A stretch of 64,000 bases of DNA from Hyphomicrobium_A sp963728165 (GCA_963728165.1 CAVSIY010000006.1:310001-374000); one strand, 5' to 3'. Positions 28,510 through 37,678 are shown, numbered from the stretch's first letter. Numbers and translations: made by a program. The notes: generated by a model not told the origin, from the sequence alone.

Positions 28510-29664
28510 ATGCCCCCTGTCCCTGCGTACATCATCGCGGCCCGTCGGACCGCGGTCGGCCGTGTCGGCGGCCTCCACAAGGCGCGCCGCATCGAGCAGC
28601 TGTGCGCGCCGCTGATCGCTGCTGCGCTGCACGATAGTGGTCTCGAGCCCGAGCAGATCGACGAGATCATCGTCGGCAACGCCACCCAGGGCGGCAACCC
28701 CGCACGCCTCATCGCGCTTGCCGCCGGGCTGCCGCAATCGGTTTCCGCCACCACGATCGACCGCCAGTGCGGCTCCGGTCTCGATGCCATTCTGTCAGCC
28801 ATCCGCACGGTCGCCATGGGAGACGCCGAGGCGATCCTCGCCGGCGGCGCCGAGACGATCTCGACGGCGCCCTGGCGCATCTCCAAGCCGCGCAGCCTCT
28901 ACCAGCTTCCGCACTTCATGAGCTTCGAGCCCAGCGCCGCCGAGGAGCACGAGGCGACGCCGCTGATCGAGTCCTCCGAGGCCCTGGGCGCAAGCCTCGG
29001 GATCAGCCGCGCGCAGCAGGACGGCTACGCCTTGCGCACGCACCTCAAGGCGGAGGCCGCCCGCTCGGGGCGCCGGTTCGTCGGCGAGATCGTGCCGATG
29101 CGCGCCAATGCCGAGGAGGCACGCGACCAGAGCGCGGTCGAGCCCGACTACAAGGACCTAGCGCAGCTTGCGCCCTATCTGCCGCCCGATGGCACGCTCA
29201 CCTCCGGCAACACCAGCACCATGCACGACGGTGCTGCCATGGCCGTCGTCGTCTCCGAACGCATGTGGAGCGCGCTCGGCAAACCGCGCGCGATGCGCCT
29301 CATCGCGCAAGCCGCGCGCGGCGTGGCAGCCGACGCCGAGGCGGCCGCTCCCATCGAGGCCATGCAGAAGCTGAAGGAGCGGATGAACGGATACAAGCCG
29401 GCCGACATCGGCGTGGTGGAGATGAGCGAGTCGTCCGCCGCGCAGGCGATCGCGCTGCTGCAGACGCTCGACCTCGACGAGGACATCCTCAACCCGGACG
29501 GCGGCGCCATCGCGCGCGGCCACCCCTATGGGGCCGCCGGCGCCGTGCTCGTCGCCCGCCTCTTCACGCGCATGGCGCGGGGCGAAGAGAAGACGGGCCT
29601 CGGCGTGGCAACGCTCGGCGTTATGGGCGGGATGGGATTGGCGGCTCTGTTCGACGCCGTTTAA
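28510..29664 (+). CDS. Thiolase family protein lacking the second active-site Cys
   Basis: 384 residues. The nucleophilic Cys is present in TIDRQCGSGLD and the His in AIARGHPYGAAGAVL. The base Cys is missing: the C-terminal block reads VATLGVMGGMG where canonical thiolases have TLCIGGG. Also EMSESSAAQ replaces the usual EINEAFAAQ. It may act on other acyl groups or be a thiolase-like enzyme of the small non-decarboxylating kind. Its last 62 bases are repeated perfectly 1.8 kb downstream. It is divergent from zur and convergent with the permease gene. Confidence 0.85.
   Translation: MPPVPAYIIAARRTAVGRVGGLHKARRIEQLCAPLIAAALHDSGLEPEQIDEIIVGNATQGGNPARLIALAAGLPQSVSATTIDRQCGSGLDAILSAIRTVAMGDAEAILAGGAETISTAPWRISKPRSLYQLPHFMSFEPSAAEEHEATPLIESSEALGASLGISRAQQDGYALRTHLKAEAARSGRRFVGEIVPMRANAEEARDQSAVEPDYKDLAQLAPYLPPDGTLTSGNTSTMHDGAAMAVVVSERMWSALGKPRAMRLIAQAARGVAADAEAAAPIEAMQKLKERMNGYKPADIGVVEMSESSAAQAIALLQTLDLDEDILNPDGGAIARGHPYGAAGAVLVARLFTRMARGEEKTGLGVATLGVMGGMGLAALFDAV
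29602..29663 (+). repeat. 62-bp perfect direct repeat, copy 1 (thiolase 3' end)
   Basis: Identical base for base with 31389-31450. It covers the last 20 codons and the first two bases of the stop of the thiolase gene. The bases just outside differ (C and A here, T and G at the other copy). Confidence 0.97.
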
Positions 29665-29680
29665 CTCTCAGCGCTTGCGC

Positions 29681-31267
29681 TCACGCATCCTCGCGCACCA
29701 CAATCCAGCGCGCGGAGAAAAACAGCGCGGCCATGGCGGCATAGCCGATGGCCCAGCGCCACGCCGGCTCGCCGAAGGCGGCGACGGCATCCGCGGGCGT
29801 GAGCACATAGCTGTGCATCAGACCGACAGCCGAGAGCGCGGCGGCCGCGAGGCACCACAGCGCGGCGCGCGCAAACTGACGCTCGATCAGGTACACGGTT
29901 GCCGCCGACAGGATCATCGCCGTGAAGATGAATCCCTGATCGAGCGCGAAGCCGCCGGAGATGTAGTTGCCGGCCGCCTGCATCTTGGCGACGAGCTCGG
30001 GCGAGAACACCGCGCCGCCGGCGCGCAGGCCGTCCTTCGCCATCAGCACGCCCCAGGCGCCGAGCCCCGGCAGCAAGCCCATGACCACGGCGGGTGCGTG
30101 ATTGCGCGGCGTCGTCTCGAAGGCCTGCGCCGCCATGACGATGCCGATCCACAAGACGATGGCCATGCCGGCCTCGATCGGCACCAGCCAGGCGACGAAC
30201 GCGAGCGAGCCGGTAAGGCAAAGGACCGTGAATAGGCCGGCGTTGAGGATCGAGTAGCCGGCGCGGGCGCCGAGCGCCTTCCAGCCCGGATGGCCGATGT
30301 AGATCGTGGTGGGGAAGCAGGAGCCGAACAGCGCCGCGGCGATGGTGCCGATGCCGTTGACGGCGAGCGACGGCGCCGTGGGGAAGGAATCTCCGGCGGC
30401 TTCCGCCGACTCGATATTCTGCAGCGAGCCCAACACCGAGAAGATACCCATGGGCACGATGACGGCCGCATAGGTGAGCAGCTGGTCGCTCGCGAGACCG
30501 GCGAGGAGATCGCCGAGCACCGGCACCGGCAGGTGCAGCCCCAACGGCGCCGTCGACGGCGGCACCGGACCGATCAACCCGGTGGCCCACGACAGAATGA
30601 CGCCGAGCACCACCGCCACGAGGCCGCCCGGCAGGCCGCCGCGGAAGCGCACGCGCCCGAAGTAGGTGAGCAGCACCACGCCCAGCGTGACGAAGCCGAC
30701 GATGGGGCTCGCATAGGTGCGGAACAGGAACGAGAAGGAGATGAAACCGAGCGCGATGCCGGCGAGCGTGGAGAGAAGCGCCGCCCGCGGCGTCGCGCGT
30801 CGGATGCGCTCGGCGACGAGTGAGCCGATCAATTCGATGACGCCCGCACCGAAGCAGGCGACGAGCCCGGTCTGCCAGGCAAACAGCGCTGCCGCGTTGG
30901 CGTCGGCCCCGCGCGATTTGGCAGCGAGCGAGGCCGGCAGCATGACGAGGAAGATGAAGGCGAAGAGCGAGACGGTGTTGATGCCGTAGGGCAGCGCGCA
31001 GATGTCGGTGCGCCCGGTCTGGCGCGAGAGGCGGATCGCCTGCCAGCCGTAGAACACGTTGCCGACGACGAGGGAGACGGCGGCACCGGGCAGGATGGTG
31101 CCGATGATGAGGCTGTCGGGGAAACCGAGCACGCTGCGGCTGAGCGCGACGATGACCAAGAGCTGGATGAGATTGTCGATGGCGAGGCCGAACAGGCCGT
31201 CGATGTCGCCGCGCACGAACCACGGCATTCCTTTGTGTCGCGGCGCGGCGCCCCCGTCGCTTTGCAT
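29681..31267 (-). CDS. NCS2-type purine/uracil permease-like membrane protein
   Basis: 528 residues with about twelve to fourteen hydrophobic segments. Residues 25-45 (IDGLFGLAIDNLIQLLVIVA), CALPYGINTVSLFAFIFLVM, and the conserved centre SVLGSLQNIESAEAAGDSFP followed by FGSCFPTTIYIGHPGWKALGA point to the AzgA/xanthine-uracil (NCS2) superfamily. The substrate cannot be assigned; no purine catabolic genes are near. The gene lies exactly between the two 62-bp repeats, which suggests it was added next to the thiolase gene in a single event. Confidence 0.82.
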   Translation of the reverse strand: MQSDGGAAPRHKGMPWFVRGDIDGLFGLAIDNLIQLLVIVALSRSVLGFPDSLIIGTILPGAAVSLVVGNVFYGWQAIRLSRQTGRTDICALPYGINTVSLFAFIFLVMLPASLAAKSRGADANAAALFAWQTGLVACFGAGVIELIGSLVAERIRRATPRAALLSTLAGIALGFISFSFLFRTYASPIVGFVTLGVVLLTYFGRVRFRGGLPGGLVAVVLGVILSWATGLIGPVPPSTAPLGLHLPVPVLGDLLAGLASDQLLTYAAVIVPMGIFSVLGSLQNIESAEAAGDSFPTAPSLAVNGIGTIAAALFGSCFPTTIYIGHPGWKALGARAGYSILNAGLFTVLCLTGSLAFVAWLVPIEAGMAIVLWIGIVMAAQAFETTPRNHAPAVVMGLLPGLGAWGVLMAKDGLRAGGAVFSPELVAKMQAAGNYISGGFALDQGFIFTAMILSAATVYLIERQFARAALWCLAAAALSAVGLMHSYVLTPADAVAAFGEPAWRWAIGYAAMAALFFSARWIVVREDA

Positions 31268-31757
31268 GCGTCCCCCAACGCGTGATGTCAGTCGCTCGTC
31301 AGTCCCTGGGGGGACCTTTGCAGACTATGGGACGGGAGTGAAGTGAGGCGTTTTGGGGCGAAACCATCGTACAAATGCTTCGTCTACTGGCGTGGCAACG
31401 CTCGGCGTTATGGGCGGGATGGGATTGGCGGCTCTGTTCGACGCCGTTTAGCGCAAGCTGGCCGCCGATCGGAGCGGGCTTCCTCACGTCGGCGCCTTCA
31501 TCCTAGTGCGCGACGCCGCTTGCCTGATCCCTAACAAATCCCCAATTGTTGTCTCATCGGGCTGCAACGCGGCGCCGTGGAGGACGTTTTGCGTGCATGG
31601 GATCGCCGCAATCCTGCCGCGAAGTGGCCGAGAGCTGTGGTCATTGTGCACCCGACAGGTGGCCGACATGCCGCAGCTGGGCGCCAAGGTAAATGTTCTT
31701 CGGGAGCCCGAGCGAACCCTCGTTCCCTGGCTGCCGCTGGACCGGAGGTAAGGACGC
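31268..31757. other. 490-base gap with thiolase remnant and promoter for next gene
   Basis: No supported gene. It contains the second copy of the 62-bp thiolase repeat at 31389-31450, in which the thiolase reading frame is intact up to TAG but has no start. The rest, 31451-31757, has no coding signal; it should carry the promoter for the large membrane protein, whose GGAGGT ribosome site is at 31744-31749. Confidence 0.7.
31389..31450 (+). repeat. 62-bp perfect direct repeat, copy 2 (orphan thiolase 3' end)
   Basis: Exact copy of 29602-29663 in the same orientation, 1787 bases downstream. Translated in the thiolase frame it ends the same way and reaches a TAG stop at 31449-31451, but there is no thiolase sequence before it. 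Confidence 0.97.
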
Positions 31758-34700
31758 ATGGACGTGATGCAGGCTGTGAACGTGCCAGGGGGTGCGGGGT
31801 CTCTCGGCGACTGGTTCGCCTTGCATTCCAAGGAAATCATCTCCTACACGCTGGTCATCATCATTGCGTGGTTCATCGTCGCCCGCGTCGGCAAGCCGGT
31901 CTGGCGGCGCATCGAGGAGACGATCCTGTCCAACTGGCGCCTGGCGCTGTTGGGCGCCACCGGCCTCGTGCTCTCGCTCGCCTCGGGCTGGACCACCTGG
32001 GACGGCATGCGGCACTTCACGGCTGAGCCGCTTCTCTCCCTGATGATCACCTTCGGCATCCAGGGCGTGATGCTGATCGTCGCCTGGCTGATCGGCGAAA
32101 GCTTCGCCATCGGCATGAACCAGCAAGCGGCAGCGGGCGCACCGCGCGGGCTCGGCCAAGGCGTGCAGACGGGGCTCGGGCTTTTTGCCGGCTCGCTCTT
32201 GTTCCTCGCCGTCGGGGCCATGATCCTGCAGGGCACCGGAGCGATCGATTGGCGCAGCACCGGCACCGACTTGAGCTGGAGCAAGCTCGGCGACAAGCTC
32301 TTGCTCGCGATCGTGGGGCTTTTGGTCTTTGCCCTCGTCGTCGTCTACGCCACCAGCGACATCATCAAGCCCTACCTGCAGGGCTCGCGCGTCATTCTCA
32401 AGAACGCCGTGCTGTGGGTGATGTTCCTCGCCTGCATGACGACGTCGGTGTTCTTCTCCTTCAACTCGCTCTTTTCCGCAATCTTCCCGCAGTCGGAGCG
32501 CGTGCGCGCCGCCGAGCTGCGCGCGCAGAACCAGGTGGCCGGCATCGTCGCCGACATCGGCCAGACGATCGACAGGCAGAGTGCACACGAGGCAGAAGCG
32601 CTGTTCGCAAGCCCCGGCTGGCAGGCCTACGACGAGCACCTGAGCAAGCTCGCCAAGGCGGCGCAGGGCGCGCAAGGCGAGATCGAGCGCTATTTCAACG
32701 ATCAGGTCGAGGCCAAGAACCGCACCATCAAGCAGCAGCAGGAGCGCATCGCGACGGCGCAGAGCAGCAAGGCCGGTCTTACCGCCAAGAAGGCCTCGCT
32801 CACGGATGAGCGCGCGCGGCTTGCCGCCGAGCGTCCCGGGCTCGCTAGCGACTACGCGCAGAAGAAGAACGACCTCGACGGCAAGGCGCGCGAGATCGAC
32901 GCCAAGCGCGTGGAGGCGATGGCCGAGGACAAGGGCGTGGAAGGCACGCTCAAGGAAGGCAAGGGGCCCGTCTACCGCCAGCGCATGGACGAGCTCGGGA
33001 AGCTGCAGGCGGCCTACAAGATCGCCGAGGAGCGTACGGGCAACGCCAAGAAGCGTGTGGACACGGTCGAGACGCGGCTCGCGCAGATCGACCGCGAGCT
33101 CGCCACCATCGACGGCGACCTCGCCACCTATGGCGCCGAGGCGCAGACGGCCGAGCAGCGCATCGAGCTGGCGCAAGGTTCGAGCGACACGAATGAGGCC
33201 TCGCGCCTCGATCCCGCGCGCATCCTCACCGGCTTCGAGGCGGCGAAGGCCGAGTTCCGCCAGAAGCCCGACGTGCAGCACTTAGCCAACCTGCAGCAGC
33301 AATGCTCGCAGCTCTTAGGCGCCTTGACGAGCACGGCCGCCACCAAGGAGCGGGTTCGCGGCATCGACTGCGATCCCAAGCAGGCGGGTGAGGCGGCAAG
33401 CCTCATGTTCGCGCTCAACAACGGCGCCAGGACGTTTAGCGCGGCCTGCGCCGGCGGCGAGAAGCTCGAGGCCAACCGGGGCACCGACCAGCTCTTCGGT
33501 TTCGCGCGCAAGTGTCTCGCCGACTCGGGTCTCCCCAGCAAACAGACGGACGCGCTGCGCACCACGATCAACTCAGCCGAATTGAACCGCGACGACAAGG
33601 CCCACCGCTTCGTCGTGACCTGGAACGCGTTCGAGGACGGCAACCGTCTCGCCTATCTGGCGCTCTCGATCGCCATCGCGATCGACGCGCTGGTGTTCAT
33701 GTCGGGCCTCTTCGGCGCCAACGCCGTACGCTCGCCCCTGTCCGACGTGCCGAGCTTCAAGGCGCGCACCGCCCAGCAGCTCGAGGCGATCGTGGAGAAC
33801 GCGCTCCTGCCCGACACCTTCGAGACGGCGCGCCTCACGCTGCAATCGCTGCGACCTATAACGAATGTTGCGGGCTTCATGGCCGAGGTGCGTCCAGAGC
33901 AGCTCGATCCTCATACCGCCGGGCGCGTGCTCGGTGTGCTCAACGCCGGCACCACCATCCATGCGGTGGAGTACGACGAGGCCCAGCGCCGCTATCTCGT
34001 GCGCTCGGAGCTGTTCGAGTTCCTCTCCGTCGTCGCCAAGAAGGCGTTCGAGGCGAGCGAGCACCACGTCGGCCTGGCGGAGCTCGACAAGATCGTCAGC
34101 GTGGCGCTCCTGCCCAACCTGAGCCACAACGCCGAGCTGGTGCTCCACTACATGCACCCCATCCGCGAGGACCGGGGCTTCACCGCCGAGATCAAGCTCG
34201 ACGAAGTGGCGCCCGATCACCTACGCACGGTGCGCAACACCTTGAATGCGGGCGCCACGCTCGACCGCGTGCAGCGCGTCGGCAGGGACGCCACGCACTA
34301 CTACATCCACCGCGATCTCTATAAGACGCTGGCGCTCATCCGCGCGCGCACGCTGATGGGCTACGGGTCCGGGCAGATCGCGGGCCCCGGCCAGGGCGAG
34401 GCGTTCGGCGGCTCGGTGCTGGAGCCCTCCAAGGCGATCGAGCATCGGCCCGAGCGGCCGCAATTGCCACCCGCAGCCGCCAACGAGGACCCCGCAGAAG
34501 CCGAGAGCGCGCATGAGGTGAGGGCTCGCCTCGTCTCGGAGCTGCTCGAGGCCCTTCGCCTCAATCCGGCGACCTACGATCGCGTCGAGGGCGCCGCCTT
34601 TGCCGCCGCCGTGGCCGCGAACGAGGCCTTCGTGCGGGCCCGCCACTCCAACAAGCTGCTCGACGAGGAGCTGACCGAGCGCGACGAGCAGGCGCACATG

Positions 34701-35072
34701 TCGCTCGACCAGGCCTACACGCTGCTCAAAGGTAAGCTGCATCCGAGCGATGGCCTGGAGTTGCAGCTACTGAAAGACGCTTACGATGAGATCGATCAGA
34801 GCTGGCCGGTGCTGATGCTGCTGCCCAACGGCCCTTACAAGTCGGTGCTGAGGGAGCTGGTCGAGATGCTGGAAACGGACGCCGGGGCTGGGCGGCTGTC
34901 GGCGGAGCAGTCGGCGCTTTACGACATCGCCCGCGCGCTCGTCGAGGCCTTCAAGGCCAACGCCCGTGTCAACGAGACGTCGTGGCGCCGTCTCGAGGCG
35001 AGCTTCAATCAGGCCTCGCGCGGCGACGATCCGCGCATCGCCTTCGACGACGGCAAGCGGACGCTGAACTAG
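31758..35072 (+). CDS. Uncharacterised 1104-residue membrane and coiled-coil protein with tandem C-terminal modules
   Basis: Not recognised. Six membrane segments lie in the first 240 residues (for example ISYTLVIIIAWFIVARV near 28-45, LLAIVGLLVFALVVVYATSD near 182-202, AVLWVMFLACMTTSVFFSF near 218-236). Residues 255-490 are Gln/Lys/Glu/Ala-rich and strongly coiled-coil in character. A seventh segment is near 633-655 (YLALSIAIAIDALVFMSG). Residues 672-768 and 772-864 are two related modules sharing IV..ALLP, a PI....GF.AE core and LNAGTT/LNAGAT. The final 170 residues are charged and helical. A strong GGAGGT lies eight bases before the ATG. A sensor or scaffold for the envelope is conceivable, but this is a guess. 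Confidence 0.8.
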   Translation: MDVMQAVNVPGGAGSLGDWFALHSKEIISYTLVIIIAWFIVARVGKPVWRRIEETILSNWRLALLGATGLVLSLASGWTTWDGMRHFTAEPLLSLMITFGIQGVMLIVAWLIGESFAIGMNQQAAAGAPRGLGQGVQTGLGLFAGSLLFLAVGAMILQGTGAIDWRSTGTDLSWSKLGDKLLLAIVGLLVFALVVVYATSDIIKPYLQGSRVILKNAVLWVMFLACMTTSVFFSFNSLFSAIFPQSERVRAAELRAQNQVAGIVADIGQTIDRQSAHEAEALFASPGWQAYDEHLSKLAKAAQGAQGEIERYFNDQVEAKNRTIKQQQERIATAQSSKAGLTAKKASLTDERARLAAERPGLASDYAQKKNDLDGKAREIDAKRVEAMAEDKGVEGTLKEGKGPVYRQRMDELGKLQAAYKIAEERTGNAKKRVDTVETRLAQIDRELATIDGDLATYGAEAQTAEQRIELAQGSSDTNEASRLDPARILTGFEAAKAEFRQKPDVQHLANLQQQCSQLLGALTSTAATKERVRGIDCDPKQAGEAASLMFALNNGARTFSAACAGGEKLEANRGTDQLFGFARKCLADSGLPSKQTDALRTTINSAELNRDDKAHRFVVTWNAFEDGNRLAYLALSIAIAIDALVFMSGLFGANAVRSPLSDVPSFKARTAQQLEAIVENALLPDTFETARLTLQSLRPITNVAGFMAEVRPEQLDPHTAGRVLGVLNAGTTIHAVEYDEAQRRYLVRSELFEFLSVVAKKAFEASEHHVGLAELDKIVSVALLPNLSHNAELVLHYMHPIREDRGFTAEIKLDEVAPDHLRTVRNTLNAGATLDRVQRVGRDATHYYIHRDLYKTLALIRARTLMGYGSGQIAGPGQGEAFGGSVLEPSKAIEHRPERPQLPPAAANEDPAEAESAHEVRARLVSELLEALRLNPATYDRVEGAAFAAAVAANEAFVRARHSNKLLDEELTERDEQAHMSLDQAYTLLKGKLHPSDGLELQLLKDAYDEIDQSWPVLMLLPNGPYKSVLRELVEMLETDAGAGRLSAEQSALYDIARALVEAFKANARVNETSWRRLEASFNQASRGDDPRIAFDDGKRTLN

Positions 35073-35085
35073 CCGAGCCCGGTCA

Positions 35086-35210
35086 CTCTCCCCGCTTGCG
35101 GGGAGAGGTCGGACGCGAAGCGTCCGGGTGAGGGGCAGCCGCACGACGTAGCACTTATTTCTGCCCCTCACCCCGACCCTCTCCCCATCGCAAGAGCGGT
35201 GGGGAGAGGG
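35086..35210. repeat. Twin-hairpin palindromic repeat, left of the VWA gene
   Basis: Two hairpins in opposite orientation. The first is CTCTCCCCGC (35086-35095) / GCGGGGAGAG (35098-35107); the second is CCTCTCCCC...GGGGAGAGG around 35178-35209. Between them GTGAGGGGCA (35128-35137) and TGCCCCTCAC (35162-35171) are complementary around a 24-base centre. The same architecture recurs at 36708-36819. Confidence 0.9.
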
Positions 35211-35333
35211 AGATAGCGCGTCTTCATCTGCCATTCACGTCGCCGCCGCCCTTTCGCCACGCCGCGAGCCCGCTTCTGCCGCGCGACGCGGCTAGGCTCC
35301 TTTTTGCATTTCTGAGACGAGGAGCCATTTGCC

Positions 35334-36698
35334 ATGCCGATGATCGCGCGCGCAGCGCTCGCAACAGTTCTCACATCCTTGATTTTCGCTCCGACCTCCG
35401 CGCCGCAAGCCGCCGAGGTGAAGGTCGAGGCCGATCTCGGCCGTTCCGTGCTGCCGACGTCTGACCCCGGCACCGTCTACCTTCGCTTGAACCTCAAAAG
35501 CCTCAGCCCCGCACGCCACGAGCATCGCGCCCGCATCAATGCGGCGATCGTCATCGACCGCTCCGGCTCGATGCAGGGTGAGCGCATCGCGGCTGCCAAG
35601 GAAGGCGCGCGCGTGGCACTGGAGCGTCTCTCCGCCGACGACACAATCGCGCTCGTCGCCTACAATCACAACGTGGATGTCCTGAGCCCCGCCGCGCCCC
35701 TGCACGGGGCGGCTGAGCGCCTGAAGCGCGCCATCGACCGCCTCACCGCCGCCGGCACCACGGCGCTCTACGACGGCGTTCAGGAAGGCGGGCGGCAGGT
35801 CGAGGAGCATCTCTCCGACGACAACGTCAACCGCGTGATCCTCCTCTCCGACGGGCTCGCCAACGTGGGGCCGTCCTCGCCCCGCGAGCTGGCCGAGCTC
35901 GGCCGCAAGCTCGCATCGCGCGGCATCTCGGTCTCCACCATCGGCCTCGGCCTCGACTACAACGAGGACCTGATGGAGCGGCTCGCCGCCGCGAGCGACG
36001 GCAACCACGTCTTCGTCGAGCGCCCGAGCGACCTGGCCGAGATTTTCGAGCGCGAGTTCGGTGATGCGCTGTCGGTGTCGGCGCGCGACATCACCATTAC
36101 GATCGAGTGCAAGCTCGGCTTCAAGCCGATCCGCATTCTGGGCCGCGACGGGTCGATCGACGGCGACCGCGTCACCCTGAAGCTCAACCAGCTGCAATCG
36201 GAGAACGAGCGCTACGTGGTCGTAGAGCTGCAAGCGCCGCAAGGGCGCACTGACGGTGCAGCCGAGATCGCGGATGTACGCGTCGACTACCTCGATCTCG
36301 ACAAGGACGGCGCGCCGGCGCACGCCGAGGCCCGACCTTCCGTGCGCTTCTCCAAGAACGCCAAAGAGGTGGAGGACGGGCTCAACAAGGCCGTGATGAG
36401 CCAGGTCACTGCCCAGATCGCCACCGAGCAAAGCGAGAAGGCGGTGAGCTTGCGCGACAAGGGCGACATCGCGGGTGCGCGCAAAGTGCTGGAGGACAAC
36501 GCCACCTACATCAGGCGCTCCTACGAGCAGTACGGCTCGGGCGCGGCCCCGGCGCCGGCCGCCTCGATCGGCACGCTCAACGCGCTCGAGAAGCAGAGCC
36601 AGGAGGCCGCCAACAACCTCGATGCCGACAACTGGAACCGGACGCGCAAGGCCATGCGCTACGACCAGCACAAGACCAAGGCGCAGCAGAGCTATTGA
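35334..36698 (+). CDS. Secreted von Willebrand factor A domain protein
   Basis: 454 residues with a signal peptide (LATVLTSLIFAPTSAPQAAE, cleavage near 26). The VWA domain spans about 70-250; its metal site is DRSGSM, with the Thr in TAAGTTALYDG and Asp in LLSDGLANVG, so metal binding should be intact. The C-terminal 200 residues include a beta-rich part (ITIECKLGFKPIRILGRDG) and a helical tail ending KTKAQQSY. Such proteins are periplasmic adhesion or assembly factors, but no partner ATPase (MoxR) is nearby. Both flanks carry the same palindromic repeat. Confidence 0.87.
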   Translation: MPMIARAALATVLTSLIFAPTSAPQAAEVKVEADLGRSVLPTSDPGTVYLRLNLKSLSPARHEHRARINAAIVIDRSGSMQGERIAAAKEGARVALERLSADDTIALVAYNHNVDVLSPAAPLHGAAERLKRAIDRLTAAGTTALYDGVQEGGRQVEEHLSDDNVNRVILLSDGLANVGPSSPRELAELGRKLASRGISVSTIGLGLDYNEDLMERLAAASDGNHVFVERPSDLAEIFEREFGDALSVSARDITITIECKLGFKPIRILGRDGSIDGDRVTLKLNQLQSENERYVVVELQAPQGRTDGAAEIADVRVDYLDLDKDGAPAHAEARPSVRFSKNAKEVEDGLNKAVMSQVTAQIATEQSEKAVSLRDKGDIAGARKVLEDNATYIRRSYEQYGSGAAPAPAASIGTLNALEKQSQEAANNLDADNWNRTRKAMRYDQHKTKAQQSY

Positions 36699-36707
36699 CG
36701 CGTCTCT

Positions 36708-36819
36708 CCCTCTCCCCATGCCACTTCATGGGGAGAGGGTTGGGGTGAGGGGCAGAAACTGGTGCTGCGGCCGCGGGCTGCCCCTCACCCTAGCCCTCTC
36801 CCCGCAAGCGGGGAGAGGG
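36708..36819. repeat. Twin-hairpin palindromic repeat, right of the VWA gene
   Basis: CCCTCTCCCCATG (36708-36720) / CATGGGGAGAGGG (36727-36739) and CCCTCTCCCCGC (36794-36805) / GCGGGGAGAGGG (36808-36819) are perfect stems. GGGTGAGGGGCA and TGCCCCTCACCC between them are complementary. Same structure as 35086-35210, with a different centre. It also separates two convergent genes, and may end both transcripts. Confidence 0.92.
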
Positions 36820-36828
36820 GACACCGGC

Positions 36829-37678
36829 TCACATCTTGAACGGCACCACGGTCTGGCGCTGCTCGCCGAGGTGGTCGATGCGCAACGTCATCACGTCGCC
36901 GGCCTCGAGGTATTCGCGCGGATTGCGCGCCGAGCCGACGCCGGGCGGCGTCCCCGTGGTCACCACGTCGCCGGGGTCGAGCACCATGAACTCGGTGACG
37001 TAGGCCAAGAGGAAGGGGATCGAGAAGATCATGGTCTTGGTCGAGCCCGTCTGCTTCCTCTCGCCGTTGACGTCGAGCGACATGGCGAGGTCCTGCACGT
37101 CCGGGATCTCGTCGGGCGTGACGAGCCAGGGCCCGAGCGGCCCGAAGGTCTCCGCCGACTTGCCCTTGAGCCACTGGCCGGCGCGCTTCACCTGGAAGCG
37201 GCGCTCGGACACGTCATTGCAGATGCAGAAGCCGGCGATGTGGGCAAGAGCGTCCTTCTCCTCGACATAGCGGGCTCTGCTGCCGACGACGAAGGCGATC
37301 TCCACCTCCCAGTCCATGTTCACCGCGTTCTTGGGATACATGACGTCGTCGTAGGCGCCGACGATGCAGTTGGGCGCCTTGGAGAAGAGGATCGGCTCGG
37401 GCGGGATCTCCTGCTTCGTCTCCTTGGCGTGATCGGCGAAGTTGAGGCCCACCGCGATGAAGTTGCGGGTGCCGGCAACGGGCGCCCCGAGGCGCACGCC
37501 GGCCGGCGCCAGCGGCAGCGATTTGGGATCGAGCGCGCGCAGCTTATCGAGGGAGGCGGGCGACAGCGCCTCGCCGGCAAGATCGGGCACTATGGGCCGA
37601 GAGGTCACGGATCGCCCCGTCGGCATCGACGAGGCCCGGCTTCTCTGCACCGGGATTGCCAAAGCGCACCAGCTTCAT
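36829..37678 (-). pseudogene. Fumarylacetoacetate hydrolase family gene, one-base frameshift near the 5' end
   Basis: FAH-fold hydrolases cut carbon-carbon bonds in acylpyruvates or make 2-oxo acids; substrate here is unknown. The bulk is intact: FIAVGLNFADHAKE, NMDWEVEIAFVVG, FCICNDVSERRFQ, DPGDVVTTGTPPGVG. The natural N terminus, MKLVRFGNPGAEKPG followed by LVDADGAIRDLSAH, begins at 37678 but is one frame off; the frames join at 37591, where one extra A separates DLSAH from VPDLAGEALSP. Without that base the protein has 282 residues. As it stands, a shorter product from an internal start would lack the usual N terminus. Sequence error is as likely as mutation. Confidence 0.8.

Noticed and set aside
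31343..31534. Small gene over the second 62-bp repeat
   Set aside because: The frame uses a different reading of the thiolase remnant and has no coding support; the region is better read as a duplicated 3' end.
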